DNA from: Ophiobolus disseminans
Taxonomy: Eukaryota > Ascomycota > Dothideomycetes > Pleosporales > Phaeosphaeriaceae
Reading direction: 5' to 3'
NCBI GenBank assembly: GCA_010093685.1
Contig: MU006219.1
Coordinates: forward strand, 577,531 to 641,530
DNA: 64,000 nucleotides
Part shown: in pieces, positions 36,755 through 49,228 of the stretch
Numbering within the stretch: the stretch's first letter is position 1
How the letters are laid out: the number at the start of each line of letters is the position of its first letter
Translations under genes and position numbers: made by a program
The notes under the pieces: model-generated
The model's input: the letters and a program-made list of their open reading frames with translations, nothing else
The model's database searches: none
Told to the model about the DNA's origin: nothing

Positions 36755-39700
36755 ACGCCTGTGAGGGCACTGCGTAGCTGCAGTTCTTGATGACGCCATG
36801 ATTTACGACGCTGCTGGTGCCGATGATACCATCACTCAAATCATTCCACCTTATTATTGTCTTCGATCTGGCCTTCATGGCTACTTTTTCGACCTCGGTC
36901 GCCTGTGTATATTGAAATCCTGGCCCGAACCATTCGTTTCTGTGTTCGCGGCCGTATCACATATTTGCCGTTTGTGAATCTTGATCGACTGCACGTCAAA
37001 CAAGCAAGTTCTTGTTATATACATGTGGGTGGTGTTTTGCGATAGCGGGTGGGCTGCATGTGGGGAATCCAAAACTATAGACAGTACTTGTGTTGCATTC
37101 ATCGTCTGTTTTGCTGAACGCAACGAAACCAAAATCAAAATACGTAAAACTCTTCAATCTGCTCTTCGAGCTGTACAGATGCTCACAATCGAGAGTGTTG
37201 CACAATGCGAACCCTTGGACGCCCGAGTGACGTCCTTTGCTGCAGGGCGGATGCGGAGTTGCGAAGCTCGATGTTCTCTCCACCAATCCAGGGTGGACCC
37301 ATGCGCCCGCCCTGCAGGCAGAGATTTCGCTGACACTGATTGATCCGCTGTATCGCTCAGCACGCACGAACCTGTGACGGCAGATGTCTTCCCTCGGATA
37401 CCGGCGATCCCTGAAGCAGCTTTCCGACCCTCCCACCTTGCCGTTGTGCTGTATCTATGCTTTTTGCGGCGGAGGATTCCAGCCACATCAGTTACGCATC
37501 CGTGTTACGAAATGGTAGGCTAAGCAGTTGCATGCCGCGGTCGTCGAGCGCGACCAACATCATCGTCGTGCGACCATACAATGTGGTCGTGAACTCCAGT
37601 TAGACTGCCGGAATTAGACCTTCTTGCGGCTACGCTCTCACTTCTGTAAGGCGCGACAGAGGATGGAGGAGCAGCAAGTAACATGGCCTCCAACATCCCA
37701 CGCAGCACGTCAAAGCATGAAGAGCACATGTTCTGTCTGCCCAGCGCACAGCCTCCTCCATCGCTCTCAACAACCTCACCGTTTACGGTGATGCACTGCC
37801 AGCCAACCAGCTCCTCTGCAATTGCACGGCACGGAAGCAAGGTTCCTGTCGCGGCGCCCAGACGGGCCTCTACTCTTCTCCAGCATCACATTCAACATCA
37901 GGCATAGTGGTCCTCGACATTCGGTATAGCGGAGAGACACTGCATAGCGAAAGCGATATATGTGTGAAGCGCCAGACGAGCGTTCCAATGGCGTAAATCA
38001 CGCATGCACAGCTTGGGCAACAGCCTGGTTTAGCGACTGCCTTCTTTGGGGGGCACGCAATGGCCAATGTACATAATACACTACGCCGTAAGGGAATGCT
38101 ATCACGAGCTGTGTGTACCTTTCTTGCCCTGGTGGACGACCGCCTGGAGGGCCACGGCGCGGTGGAGCGTGTTGTGCATGTCACTGCTGCTTCTCAGGTC
38201 AACTGCGGTTTAATTCGTCTTCGCACCAAGGGAGATTTTGATCGTTATCGAAGAATTGGACCTGCGTTGCCACTCGGCCTCAAGAAGGCTTTTCGGAGTC
38301 AGCTGGAGCTGACCAGAGATTGATCTTGTGTCCTGAAGATGTTCACGATGCTCATCTGAACCCCTGTCCGTCGGCCTGGCACGTCCCCACAGCCACCTCG
38401 ATTTCGGCGTGATCGCGCTCCCCACATCACCGCCCACCATCCTCATGCTCGGACGCGAGCATCTTTGTCATCGGATCCGTTTCACGAATGTTGTTGCACA
38501 GATGCGTGCACATGTTGTGTTATTGCCATCTGTCGCTTGGCTGTCTTGGCCTGCTTCACATTCAGGTACAATACTCAGTGTCGAGACACGACGCCAATGA
38601 GGTGCGCCGACGCGCACTCAACGGACTCTGTTCCATACCCATCCCTCGAGTCAGTTCTGGACAGCACCCTCTCCACGTCCGGGCATTGCGCGTTCGAAGC
38701 TAGCCAACTGCCAATAACGTTATTCACGGAGCATTTGCGGTGTACAGCCTGTCAACGATCGACATGGGCGAACCCGTCGCACAATGTCGTGCGTGCACGA
38801 GCGATCAACCTCGAAAGGGTCCACGATGTGTTGGCACTGATCTGCACTGAGCCGCCTCGTTACGCGGCTCAATTTCTCGGGCTTTTGCTCGACGGAATAT
38901 CGTCGATTGGCTTGATGCTTGGCATGTTACATTGGAAGCTTGACACTGATGAACATGTTGGGAAAATCCCGGTAATGCCAAGGTGAGGTTCCTGCAGGCG
39001 TCCTGTGTGATTTGCCCGGATGAAGAATGCGGCCAGATGAGGCGAGGTTGAATGTCATCGACAATGACTGAGCAAAGTACCCAAAGGCAACAAGATCAGC
39101 AATAGCAACGTAGAGAGCGGGCTCAACAAAGCTTCAGACGACAGCCGGACTTGCCTCGCCTGGAAGATGCTCAGAATGTGAAGCGACCGCTGACGAAGCC
39201 AGGCTCAAGCACCAACTCAGCATCAAGAGCTGTAAGATATCGATACTGATAAAGCGGCAAATATATTTCCTATTCTGCGAGGAATTTGGTACGACTTTCA
39301 AAATTCGCCAAAGGTTCCCAAGCATCCAATCCAGTAGCAGATCGCCACCTACGGTATCCTTTCCCTCCACACCAGCCAATGCAACCCGACGATCCGCCTT
39401 CGAGGGTCTTTCCAGAAGTCAGCCTCTTCTGTAACCATACAGCGTCCTTCTCCCCTCGTACGAGCGTCTTGCCAATCACAGAGTCAGCCATGCCAAGGCT
39501 TACACCACACCACAATTCAATACGAGCAAGGTCCCGACGTATGCCCAAGGACTCGTCTCGAAGCATCAGTAATAGCCTTCGGAGATGCAAGTCCTATCTT
39601 TGCGTGGTTGCCACATTGGCGATGTCGTCCCTTGGTAGCCTTGTAGTTTCAGCCTCGTTGCGATCCGTAGCCGTGGTGTCCCGCGTCCCACATGGGGTAT

Positions 39701-41627
39701 TTGGTCAGCGGCTTAGATGGTGACTAGTTGGTGTAACGAGATTCTTTGTCAGGATTCCCGCCTCAGTGGCAGTTTCAATGAGCTCTTGAGAGCATTCTAG
39801 CAGTTTGGCATGCTTTTAATTAGCGTTGTCAACCAAATGGAGTTTCGAGAACAAGTACAACAGCTCAAGCATATCGCAGTTCGTGGCTCGGATAAGTAAC
39901 TGTAGGGACACAAAGAGGCTGACATGAGAACAAAGTTCATTAGCTAAGAACACGCGATATTGCTTGGGCTGATGAGTCTAGCTTTGGTTTTGTAATGAAC
40001 TCCTTCGAGCTAGCATATTAAACGTTCCGCAGGTCACGAAGACTTCATTTCAACTATTACATATTGGAATTTATCCCGATCTTCAAGTATTCATCGACAT
40101 ACATCGGCCGAGCGACGAAGACACCTTAATTTTGGCAGCGCTCTTGTAGAAACTTGCTCTCCTCGATCATCACCGGGGACAACGTCAATTTTGAGTCGAA
40201 GCTAATCAACAATGGTTTCTAGTGTGTTCTTGCTTCAGGGCTCAATCAAAATACGACGCAGTGTCGTAGAGAGCTACCGAACTGCTTGAGGCGACAGGGC
40301 TCTTCCACAAGTCCAACATCAAGCGTCGCAAAGCCAATATAGCTGATCAAGGCGTGGGTTAAAGTTTGATTCTCCTATGAAGATAGGTGTTATGAATAAG
40401 ACAAAATAGTCCCAAAGAGTTGGCAAATGGGCTCTTCAAAGAGCCCAAGATTGCTAAGTAATCGCTTTTGAATTTATGAAGTATTTCATCGATGTGGGTG
40501 GATGGATTGAAAGATCATGAGGTTAAAATGTATACCTGGTGCGTATCGGAGAGTGCAACAACCAGCAGCGCTGAGGAGCATGGAGGTCTGAGGGAAGACG
40601 TTTATCACGAATCATATCGCCATAAGCCGCTAGGTCAAGGTGGTCATCAGATTATTCCGTCTCTCGCGCATCTACACTAGCTTGTGTGCTGCCAGCCATT
40701 CGTGTTGTCTCGAGTACACGTCCATAAGGTTGTCAGGAAAAGGATCTTGGTTTCTGGATATGAGCTTCGGCGAGACTGTCCAGGTGTGATGTTCTCGGTT
40801 CCTCATGTAATTAAGGAACCAGGTGCGTTGCTTTGTTGAGTTTGCTTTCGTTACTCATGGGAGACTGCCTGAGTGCCTTGTCCGATCTCGGGAGAGATGA
40901 AGTTTTCTGTGGGCACTCACAATGGATTGTTGGAGGATCAAGGAGGGTTAGTGGTGTATTCAACTAGATATCGCATACAACCCTCGAGCTAAATCATATG
41001 AAACACTTGCTATAGGCTGTCGGGTCCCGCACTGTGAGGCATGCACAAGGGCACGTCTATACCTATGTAGGTAGGAGGCTCTTGAAAGAACTAAGAATAT
41101 TGTGCCCAGGCTGGACATCCACAAATAGATGAAACCAAGTAGATTGATTGCACCGACAGCAAAGGGCATTGCACAATATTTGGGGCGTAAACGATGGCTA
41201 TGAAACCATTCTTTAGTAGAAGATGGTGCCCCAGTAGTGACGTAGGCGGCATTCCTCTGAGACGCGAATTACGCCGTGGGCCGCGTGCTGGAGACTCGAA
41301 CCAAAGCCGGGCTTGGTATGCGTATGTCACAGATTCTTTCTGCTGGAACATGGAATGATACGTTGGCGATGCAGGAGCTTTGGAGAGGAGGCAACCCACC
41401 TGCACCTTGTCGCCAGCACAGACCATGCAATCGCCGGATTTGACTAGTGGCGCTCATACCAAGCTCTGCAACCTGCAGTTCTCTTATCACATCTATGTCA
41501 GCCAGTAGAGCTAAAGATTCAGCCTAGATCCATCATACTGTATGAGATGGAATGTAATTTGGGTAAGATACCCAGGTATCCGTTCAACGTGCACCGCATT
41601 CCACGAGTCCCGGCTAACAATCGATCG
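36755..41627. other. 4.9 kb gene-poor region
   Basis: No supportable gene. The longest frames (38465-38986 plus; 39270-39590 minus) lack domains and splice-linked neighbours. The 39270-39590 minus frame has a protein-like composition (WLQKRL, GWCGGKGYRRW) but begins right after a stop and has no ATG nearby, so it may be a gene relic. From about 39720 to 41200 the sequence is more AT-rich. A small perfect hairpin GGGCTCTT-CA-AAGAGCCC lies at 40429-40446. Confidence 0.5.
39270..39590 (-). pseudogene. Possible relic of a protein-coding exon
   Basis: A 106-codon open stretch on the minus strand that starts immediately after a TAG and has only a late internal ATG. Its translation has a globular look (ELWCGVSLGMADSVIG, WLQKRLTSGKTLEGG). 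I cannot assign a family or find splice partners. It may equally be chance. Confidence 0.2.
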
Positions 41628-42985
41628 TCAGAGCGAAGGGATGGGGCCCAAAAGTACCATGCAGCCTCGAAGAACGTGCGCGCCTTGTGCAACGCCACCT
41701 GAGGTATTGTCGGCTTTGATTACTTCCCCGAATATGACTCTGAAGTCGCCTTTTGCCTCGGCGATGTTGTTGTAGCCTGTCGTTGCGACCGCTTGGATGT
41801 TATCCTTTTCCAATAACCTTCCATTTTCATCGCTATCGTCTTGCAGCCATCTGTATTCCACTTCGGCCCGCCGAAACAACATGGAGGTGTGAAACGCTTC
41901 CAGAAATATGGTGCGAAGATCAACTTTGATCTCCGCCGATTTCGCCCTGAGTTCGGATGTGCTGTATCGGAAGTAGGGTACGCCTGCAAGCTTCTTGTAG
42001 AGGGCGAAAGCCAATTTTTCGCATTGGAGCTCGACTTTACGTCCTTCGGGGTTGAACTTTTTGCTCAAGCGGCATGTTCTTACTCTCCAGTCCACAATGT
42101 CCTGATTTGGGACTAATCATTGTCAGTTGCATCTACACCTGGAGAACATCGTCCCTACCTCCGCCATCTTTGATCAGACTATCCTCGACAATAGCTAGCT
42201 GACGGTCATCGTCCGACCCGAAGCCAAACGACTTCACCTCGGGAGCAAAAAGCTCACTATAGACGCAAGTTGCGATCGCGCCTATAACAAATGCATTCTT
42301 CGCCTCTGCTGTTGAGAGCTTGCCATAGACCCCGTTCTGAGATGCATGGACCTGGCAGTGCTTCATTACAAACTGGAAGATTGTGTGGTACAGGTTGCTA
42401 AAAGCTTTTTTCACTTCGTCGTCCGTTGGACCGGATACGCCGAGCCCAGTATCAAGGATGATCTTATGAAGCTTAGTTGCCTTCATGTCCGCCTCTTTTA
42501 CTCGTTGGGTGGTGGCTTTCTTGATCTGTTCCAGTCCCTTGGTCAGGCGGTCAACTTCTGCCTCAAGGCTCTCATTTCGGGCACGAAGTAGATCCAGTTC
42601 TTGTTGCCGCTCGTCATTTGCTTGTTCCAGCACAGGACTCTACAGTGAAGTGAGTTTACGTTAGTGGAGATGGTAGTTCACATACATTGTCGTTATGGGG
42701 GAATGTGTGAAGTTCTTTTTTGATGCTTGCGCTCACGCTCTTGACGATCTTCTCGCATCCAATCTGAAGCTCTTCCTTACACGCGGTTCTTACTAGACCT
42801 GCCAGATCAACTAGCTGTTGCTCTAGGTCCATTTTCGAGTCTTCCCCACATGCAACTGAGTCTTCGTCGTGGGCTCTTGGATCAACTGTATCAGTCTCTT
42901 GTTCAGCAACGCTTTCGATAACGTTTGCAATGCGCACTAGAAATACATGGCGTGGAACAGGTGGCGGGGTAGCAGAGTCTGACAT
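41628..42985 (-). CDS. Coiled-coil protein of unknown function
   Basis: Three exons (42985-42686, 42639-42159, 42112-41628) encode 421 residues. Both introns are 46 nt. The second uses GTAGGG, and the join is phase 1 and keeps the frame open to the next block. Using the later GTGTAG instead would terminate 11 codons into the next exon. There is no signal peptide or membrane helix. Residues about 103-150 are a clear coiled coil (LEQANDERQQELDLLRARNE, LEAEVDRLTKGLEQIKK). The rest is mixed helical and soluble-looking. I do not recognise a family. It is divergent from the HSPA12-like ATPase gene, and the two start codons are 720 bp apart, so shared regulation is possible. Confidence 0.65.
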
Positions 42986-43705
42986 GAGGTTTGACTGTTG
43001 CGTGTAATAAACCGAAATCGAAAACGAGTTAGTCTTAACGAGTGCTAGTATTGAAGTTGTCGAGAAACAATTTGGTGGAGGATGCGAACATTTAAGATGT
43101 GTATCCCGGGTCTTTCCTCTTGCTTAGTTGCAAGTTTTCGAACCCACCTAATACTGTGTATTCGTCAACCCGATGTTCGGATGCTCCTACATATAGCTTA
43201 ATTAGGAGAGTGTGTCACTTTTTCGGCATGGCGTTTCATTACTGAAGGTGTTATTCGTTCAGAGGTTTTGACCGGTGAGCGGTTCTGTCCGCCACAACTT
43301 GGCATCAACACTTATGCTTCTTCAATGCTATCGTGCCCGGGCGCAATATTGGAAATGAGCTGCAAAGCGCTGCAAACGGCCAGGCTGATGGTCCAGATGA
43401 TTCCATCATGCAGCCAGAGGCTTAATAATTCTTTTGAGCCAATTTTGACCTCAGCCTTGTTTGACCGCTCCGCGGGTCTATACCAAGACGGAAACTTCTT
43501 GAGTAGATGAACGCCTGATTATCAGTGTGGATGTTACCATCGAATTATCGTGTGTTTCCCTGGAATATTTGAAGTATTCGTGTAGCGAGCATTTTGGTAT
43601 GCAATTATTCAGCCGGGTCGTTCTCAACTTATTTCCACAGTATTTTCATCCTTCTCTCAGCATCTTCCCACCTACGAGCACAGCGCGTACCGAAACAGCG
43701 CTAAG
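42986..43705. promoter_or_regulatory. Divergent promoter between coiled-coil and Hsp70-like genes
   Basis: A 720-bp spacer. It is AT-richer than the flanking coding DNA, with no competing gene. No heat-shock element pattern like the one at 18981-19033 is obvious. Confidence 0.45.
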
Positions 43706-45901
43706 ATGGACACCAAGCTCCCCAAGAGGGATCCTTTGCAAGATATATTGAAGGAGCTGAATATCGCTGTGGACGAAAACAGGGACCGGGTAGATACAAC
43801 GATCGAACTATCCATGTGCTGAAAACTCACTTGAAACCTGTAGGTCATCATTGGCCTTGACTTTGGCACGACGTACAGTGGGTTAGTGACCCTGGAAGTT
43901 ATAGGTAGAACTGATTAGTGTCGAGTATTAACATGAACATCAGAATTGCTTACGCGTTCTCCACGAAACCTGACCAGATCTATTCAATTACAGAATGGCC
44001 GGGCGCTCAAGGCCGAAGTGTTCCCAAAACGCCAACTGTGCTGAAGTACGACGGTAAGAAAGGCTTCCAATGGGGCTATGAGCTCGACCGATCCATCGAG
44101 GAGAAGATCGTTGGCATCAAGTTGTTACTCGACCCAGAGCAGGAGCGTCCGTTATTTGACTCAACTGGGGCTGCAGCTACTCAGGCCGAGCTAAAAAGGT
44201 TGGGAAAACCACCCGTCGACATTGCTTCGGATTATATCGCAGCAATTTATAAGCACTCGATGAAGATAATCGAAGGAAAAGTACCGAAAGACTATTTGTC
44301 CATGTTGGACAAGCAATTCGTACTCTCTGTTCCAGCAGCATGGTCAGACAAGGCGAAAGACACCACATTGAGGGTGGGTAGTTGAAATCGTCTGTTATTC
44401 ACGTGCGCTTATTTATTTTCATAGGCAGCCCGTAATGCGGGAATCACTCCGATTGAGCTTATCAAAGAACCGGAAGCCGCCGCATTGTTCACGCTAAATC
44501 AGCTCAAAAATCAAGGCTTGAGTGTAAGTGAACGTACCTTGCCCCACGAAACGCTCCAGCTGAAAAGACCATTTAGGTGGGTGATGCAATCACCATCTGC
44601 GACGCTGGTGGCGGCACAGTGGATCTCGTTTCGTATGAACTCATTCGGCTCATACCGCTTGAGTTGAAGGAGCTTGTACCATCTACAGGTGGTATTGCTG
44701 GGTCGTTGATGATAAACAGACGATTCGAAGAGTTTATCAAGAGTACAGTAGGTGAACGGTGCTATCTCGATCTCAAGGAAACGAATGGATGGCGACATGC
44801 GATGAAGACTTTCGACGAAAATATCAAGCCAGGATTCCGAGGACGAGACGACGAGGACCAGTACATCAATTTTCCAATGGCAAACATTGCCGACAATCCA
44901 AATCGTGGCGTTAAGGCCAATACAGTGACAGTAACGGCGTAAGCAAATATCTGGTAGTACATCATGATAGACTGCCACTAACAGGGATCAGCGTCAACTT
45001 GTACGGAGTCTTCGAACCAGTGTTCAAAGAAATTGACCGTCTTGTCGCAGAACAGATCAACAAAGTGCGGATCAAACGTCTACAAGACAAGCACCCTAAG
45101 GGTGCTGACATCAAGGTGAGCTTTCCAGACATCTGTACATTATGCCAACTAACATCTCAAGGCGATCTTCCTTGTCGGCGGGTTCGGTTCCAGTCTCTTC
45201 CTACGAGACTCCATTAAGAAAGCACATCCTGACATCCAAGTGATCCAGCCAAATGACGCATGGTCGGCCATTGTACAGGGCTCCGTCCTAAGCAAATTGC
45301 CACAAGAAGCTACCGTAGTTAGCAGCGTAGCGGAAAGACACTATGGCGTGGCTGTAGGAGAAACATACGATCCAGTACGAGATGCTGCGCACCAGAGCGA
45401 GAAATACTGGGACGAATGGACCGAAATTTATCGGATCCCTCGAATGAGATGGTACATTAGCAAGGTACATCATATCTCTAAAATCTTTACGATTACTAAT
45501 GACACCAGAGCGACGATCTTGAACGTAGTCGCACTATAGATTTTGTGTTCAGCTCTTCGTTCCCTTCAAATCCGAGCCCGCTGGACATGAAAACAACATA
45601 TGACTTGCTCATGTCTTCATCCGACATTGCCCAAGCATACGTCAACGAAAGTAAGAAATATCATTCGACTCACAATGCTTGGAACTAACGGGTACACGCA
45701 GCTGTGACAAAGAATTGCTCTCTAAGCATTGACCTCAGCGTCGTTCCACGCGAACACTGGAAACCGAAGGTGCGCGCATCGGATGACGAAGAATACACGA
45801 ACATCAACTTCAAGCTTTTGGTCAAAGTGGAAGGTGCGAGAATGGTGTTCTCATTCGAGTGTGGGGGCAAAGAGTATGGTGCTGTGAACACGGAATACTA
45901 G
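43706..45901 (+). CDS. Divergent Hsp70-type ATPase (HSPA12-like)
   Basis: Nine exons (43706-43789, 43844-43881, 43944-44373, 44425-44523, 44577-44938, 44992-45115, 45162-45464, 45509-45650, 45702-45901) encode 593 residues, every junction phase-consistent. Motifs of the actin/Hsp70 ATPase fold are present: phosphate-1 GLDFGTTYSG (32-41), phosphate-2 CDAGGGTVD (225-233) and adenosine LVGGFGSSLFLRD. There is no canonical Hsp70 substrate-binding domain and no EEVD; the last about 150 residues are a different beta-rich-looking region. At the exon 5/6 junction the second AG (44991) is used, because the first puts the frame out. Fungal genomes carry many such proteins; none has a settled function. 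A 28-residue helical N-terminus precedes the ATPase. Confidence 0.85.
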
Positions 45902-46773
45902 AGATCGATCGGTTTGCTATTGAGAGGGGTTGCATGACAGTGTAAAAGCTTGAACAATTTTGTCTCTTGGCCCAGTAGAGCATAAAGAACCATGTGTCAA
46001 GGTTCCAAAAATGCATAGCAAACATTATAAAGGTAGTTACAGGCAGATGTTTGATAGACCTCGTCCGCCTCCAACTTTACTCATAGCACACTAACCACCA
46101 TATGCCGAGGACGTCACATTCACATTCCCGGTACTCAACTCCTCCATGTATTTGGCTTCCGGATCAAACGCGTCGTGAGAGCGCTGCTCTTACAGTAGTC
46201 TTGCACGTTGGTAGTGGCCACTCTCGCCGCCCAGTTACAATCTGGCATGAACTCACCGCCTCCAGCGACTACCTCTCGAGATAGCCTGAATGAAAAGCAA
46301 GGCGTGGTCGAAAAAAGATTGCTGTTAAAAAAGTCAACGGAGTGTGCCTTAACAAAGGTGGTCCTTTACGACAATTCCCACCACTGGCTGGCCAAAACGC
46401 AGCATTGATACACATGACTTCATAATCACCACCTTCTTTGCTCTCTACGAGAAGCCTGAGATGGGCAGATTGATATTGTAGATTATCTTGATTCATTCTA
46501 GCTACACTTAGCTTAATCTTGTCTTCATCTCATCCCCACGCTTCTCCGCTCGATAGTATGCACCCATCAGCTCAACGCTGTGCTCATTTTCGCTAGCGCT
46601 ACTAATACCAAATGCTGTACAATAAGTGAGGACCAACCCTGTGAGTGACCGAGAAGCTCATCGCTAGCTAAAGAGGAGAGCAAGAGCGAAGAGGGCTACA
46701 AAAACGCCGTTCGCCCTCGTGATGCACGCTATGTCGTTTTTCTAATGTTTCGCCTTGTTTACCGATTGTGTGC
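45902..46773. other. Convergent intergenic region Hsp70-like / YME1
   Basis: An 872-bp spacer between two 3' ends. Only small overlapping frames are present. No gene or repeat is supported. Confidence 0.5.
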
Positions 46774-49228
46774 TCACGCGGTTAATCCAGATCCAGAGTT
46801 GCCGCCATCACCACCTTGGCTTGGCGGTAAGATAGCGGTCAGAGGGTGCTCTGGGATCTTGATCGGTGCGTCCGGCATGGCCTCGAGTCGGTCGGGCAGC
46901 TTTTCACCCTTGATGACCCTCATTATCTCCTCCTTGTCCAAAGTCTCGTACTGCACTAGCGCATTCGCCAACAGGTCCAGCTCAGGCCGCTTTGACTTGA
47001 GCAGATCTCTTGCGCTCGCCTTGGCCTCATCGATTAACCGCCTTACTTCGTTGTCGATCAGACGCTTGGTTTCGGGTGAGACCATCTCATAATTCGACTT
47101 GAAGTCAACATTCCCGAGGACATCGGAGAAACCGCAAGCCGTGACCATGTTGTATGCTAGCTGTGTTGCTTGTTGAATGTCGCCAGACGCGCCGTCAGCC
47201 ACGTTATCCGCACCGAAGACAATCTCTTCCGCCATCTTGCCACCCATCATGACTTGCAGTTGGCGAATGTACTGTTTCCGCGTGTGGTGGTGCTCCTCAT
47301 GTGGTAGGAAGAAGGTGATACCGGCAGCATGTCCGCGGGGAAGAATAGTGGCCTTGTGAACATCGTTGAAACCCTTGGTGTGCAAGCCCACCAAGGCATG
47401 GCCACCCTCGTGGTATGCGGTGTGGATCTTGTCCTGGAGTGGAACCGTGCGTGTTTTCTTCTCAGCACCCATCATGATCTTGTCCTTGGCCCATTCGAGA
47501 TCGTTAAGGGAGACGAACTTTGACTGGAGCTTGGACGCACGGATAGCCGCCGAGTTTGCCAAGTTCTCCAGCTCAGCACCGGAGAAGCCAGGAGTACCAC
47601 GAGCAATGGAAGTGAGATCGAGCTCAGGGTTCAGGCGAATCTTCTTGGTGTGATACTTCAGGATAGCGAGACGACCACCAGCATCGGGTAGCTCAACCTG
47701 AACGTGTCGGTCAAAACGTCCAGGTCGCAGCAAGGCTGCGTCCAGAAGCTCAGGATGGTTGGTTGCGGCAATGAAGATGACACCAGTGCTTTGGTCGAAC
47801 CCGTCCAGGTCATTCAGAAGCTGGTTGAGAGTTTGGCGGTGGTAGTTGGCATCACGCGACTTTCGCTTGCCGCCTACGGCATCGAGCTCGTCAATGAAAA
47901 CGATAGCAGGTGCCTTGCTCCGGGCAGCCTGGAAAAGTTCGCGGACACGCTTGGCACCAACACCAACATAGACCTCGTCAAATTCGGATCCGGACATGTA
48001 GAAAAAGGGGACACCGGCTTCGCCTGCAACAGCACGAGCGAGCAGCGTCTTACCAGTACCTGGTGGGCCAATCAGAAGGACACCCTTGGGAAGGCGGCCA
48101 CCGAGCTTATTGTATCGTTCGGGGTGCTTGAGAAAGTCGACAACATCTAGAAGCTCTTCCTTTGCCTCGTCGCAACCGTGGACATCGCTGAAGCGGGTGT
48201 TCTGATGCTCGGGTCGGACCTCGGCGCTCTGTCCGCCACCGACCTTCTTGAGCACGCCACTAGTCTCGACGAAAAGTGTGATGAGGATCAGAGAGACATA
48301 TGCTGCTAGCGCGAAACCACAGACCCAGCGAACCCATTTGAAGATGATGCTCATCGTGGACTCCTCGACGACGACGTAAACGGGGTCGGCCTTGCCACCA
48401 GAACCTCCGCGAGTCTTGCCGATCTGACCAGCACCAACATGAGTGCCTACAGCTTGACCGACAGCCTGCGTCTGTTCCTGTGTGAGTCCCTGACCTTGAT
48501 GGGCATTGTTGATACCGCCTGCTTGGCCAGTCTTGCTGAGAGCTGTCTGGTAGTATCGATCTACCACGGCGTTGGAAGCGAAACGTCCGGTGTTGTAGCG
48601 GTTGACGACGATTTGGGGCATATTGGCGCGCATGAGAGCAGAGTAGAAGGAGGCCTGAGAGGTGGCGCTGTTGGGGTTGTTGTTGGCAGCATCCTCTAGT
48701 CGGGCCAGCTGGTCTTGCGACGGGCCACCAAAAAGCGAGCGTTGTTGTACCAGATTCAATCCAACCATTCCAGGCTTTGATAATTGACGGATTTGCGACA
48801 GAGGACCGTTGCGCGACATGCTCGAGTACTGCCGGGCCACGAGCGACACGAGTGGCACCGAGCGAGATAGGGGGTTGCATAGTCCAAGTGCGTTTCGTGG
48901 TACTGCAAGAAGTCAGTGTTTATTCTCCTGTATCCAATCCAGCCTACTGACCTGCAGATATCGTCCCGGACATGGCGGGCGTGGCGCGCAATGCCGTAGG
49001 AGACGCCGAATGCAGTGCCGAGGCGGGGATGGACTCGAGAAGTCCAGGGACGGCGGGTTGCGATTGCGACTTCTGCGCTATTAGTACGTTGTATGAGGCG
49101 ATGGATTCAAGTGTCCGCACATGTGGTGCTGATGCAGATGCATTTCGCGCGGTGTGCATCTGCCGTGCGCCCGTGGTAGCAGACTTGCGGGCAAGGCCTG
49201 ACCACGGGGATCTCAGAAGGGTCGCCAT
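46774..49228 (-). CDS. YME1: Mitochondrial i-AAA protease Yme1
   Basis: Two exons (49228-48952, 48902-46774) encode 801 residues. The 49-nt intron (GTCAGT donor, CACTGAC branch, TTGCAG acceptor) joins a targeting exon to the main body; without it the protein would have no ATG. The N-terminus is a presequence (MATLLRSPWSGLARKSATTG). One membrane helix lies at about 282-304 (FALAAYVSLILITLF). The AAA module follows: Walker A GPPGTGKT (371-378), Walker B VFIDELDA and arginine-finger region RPGRFDR. The zinc site is HEGGH (590-594). A single membrane span before the AAA domain identifies the i-AAA (intermembrane-space-facing) type rather than the two-span m-AAA. It degrades unfolded inner-membrane proteins and regulates lipid-transfer proteins in yeast. 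Confidence 0.95.

Noticed and set aside
38465..38986. 173-codon plus-strand frame with many cysteines
   Set aside because: The Cys pattern is irregular, there is no signal peptide, and competing frames exist in the same place.
41270..41310. Possible tRNA T-arm-like sequence (GACTCGAACC)
   Set aside because: No matching acceptor stem or anticodon arm at the required distance.
47178..48150. Plus-strand frames within the YME1 locus
   Set aside because: They are antisense shadows of the AAA and protease domains.
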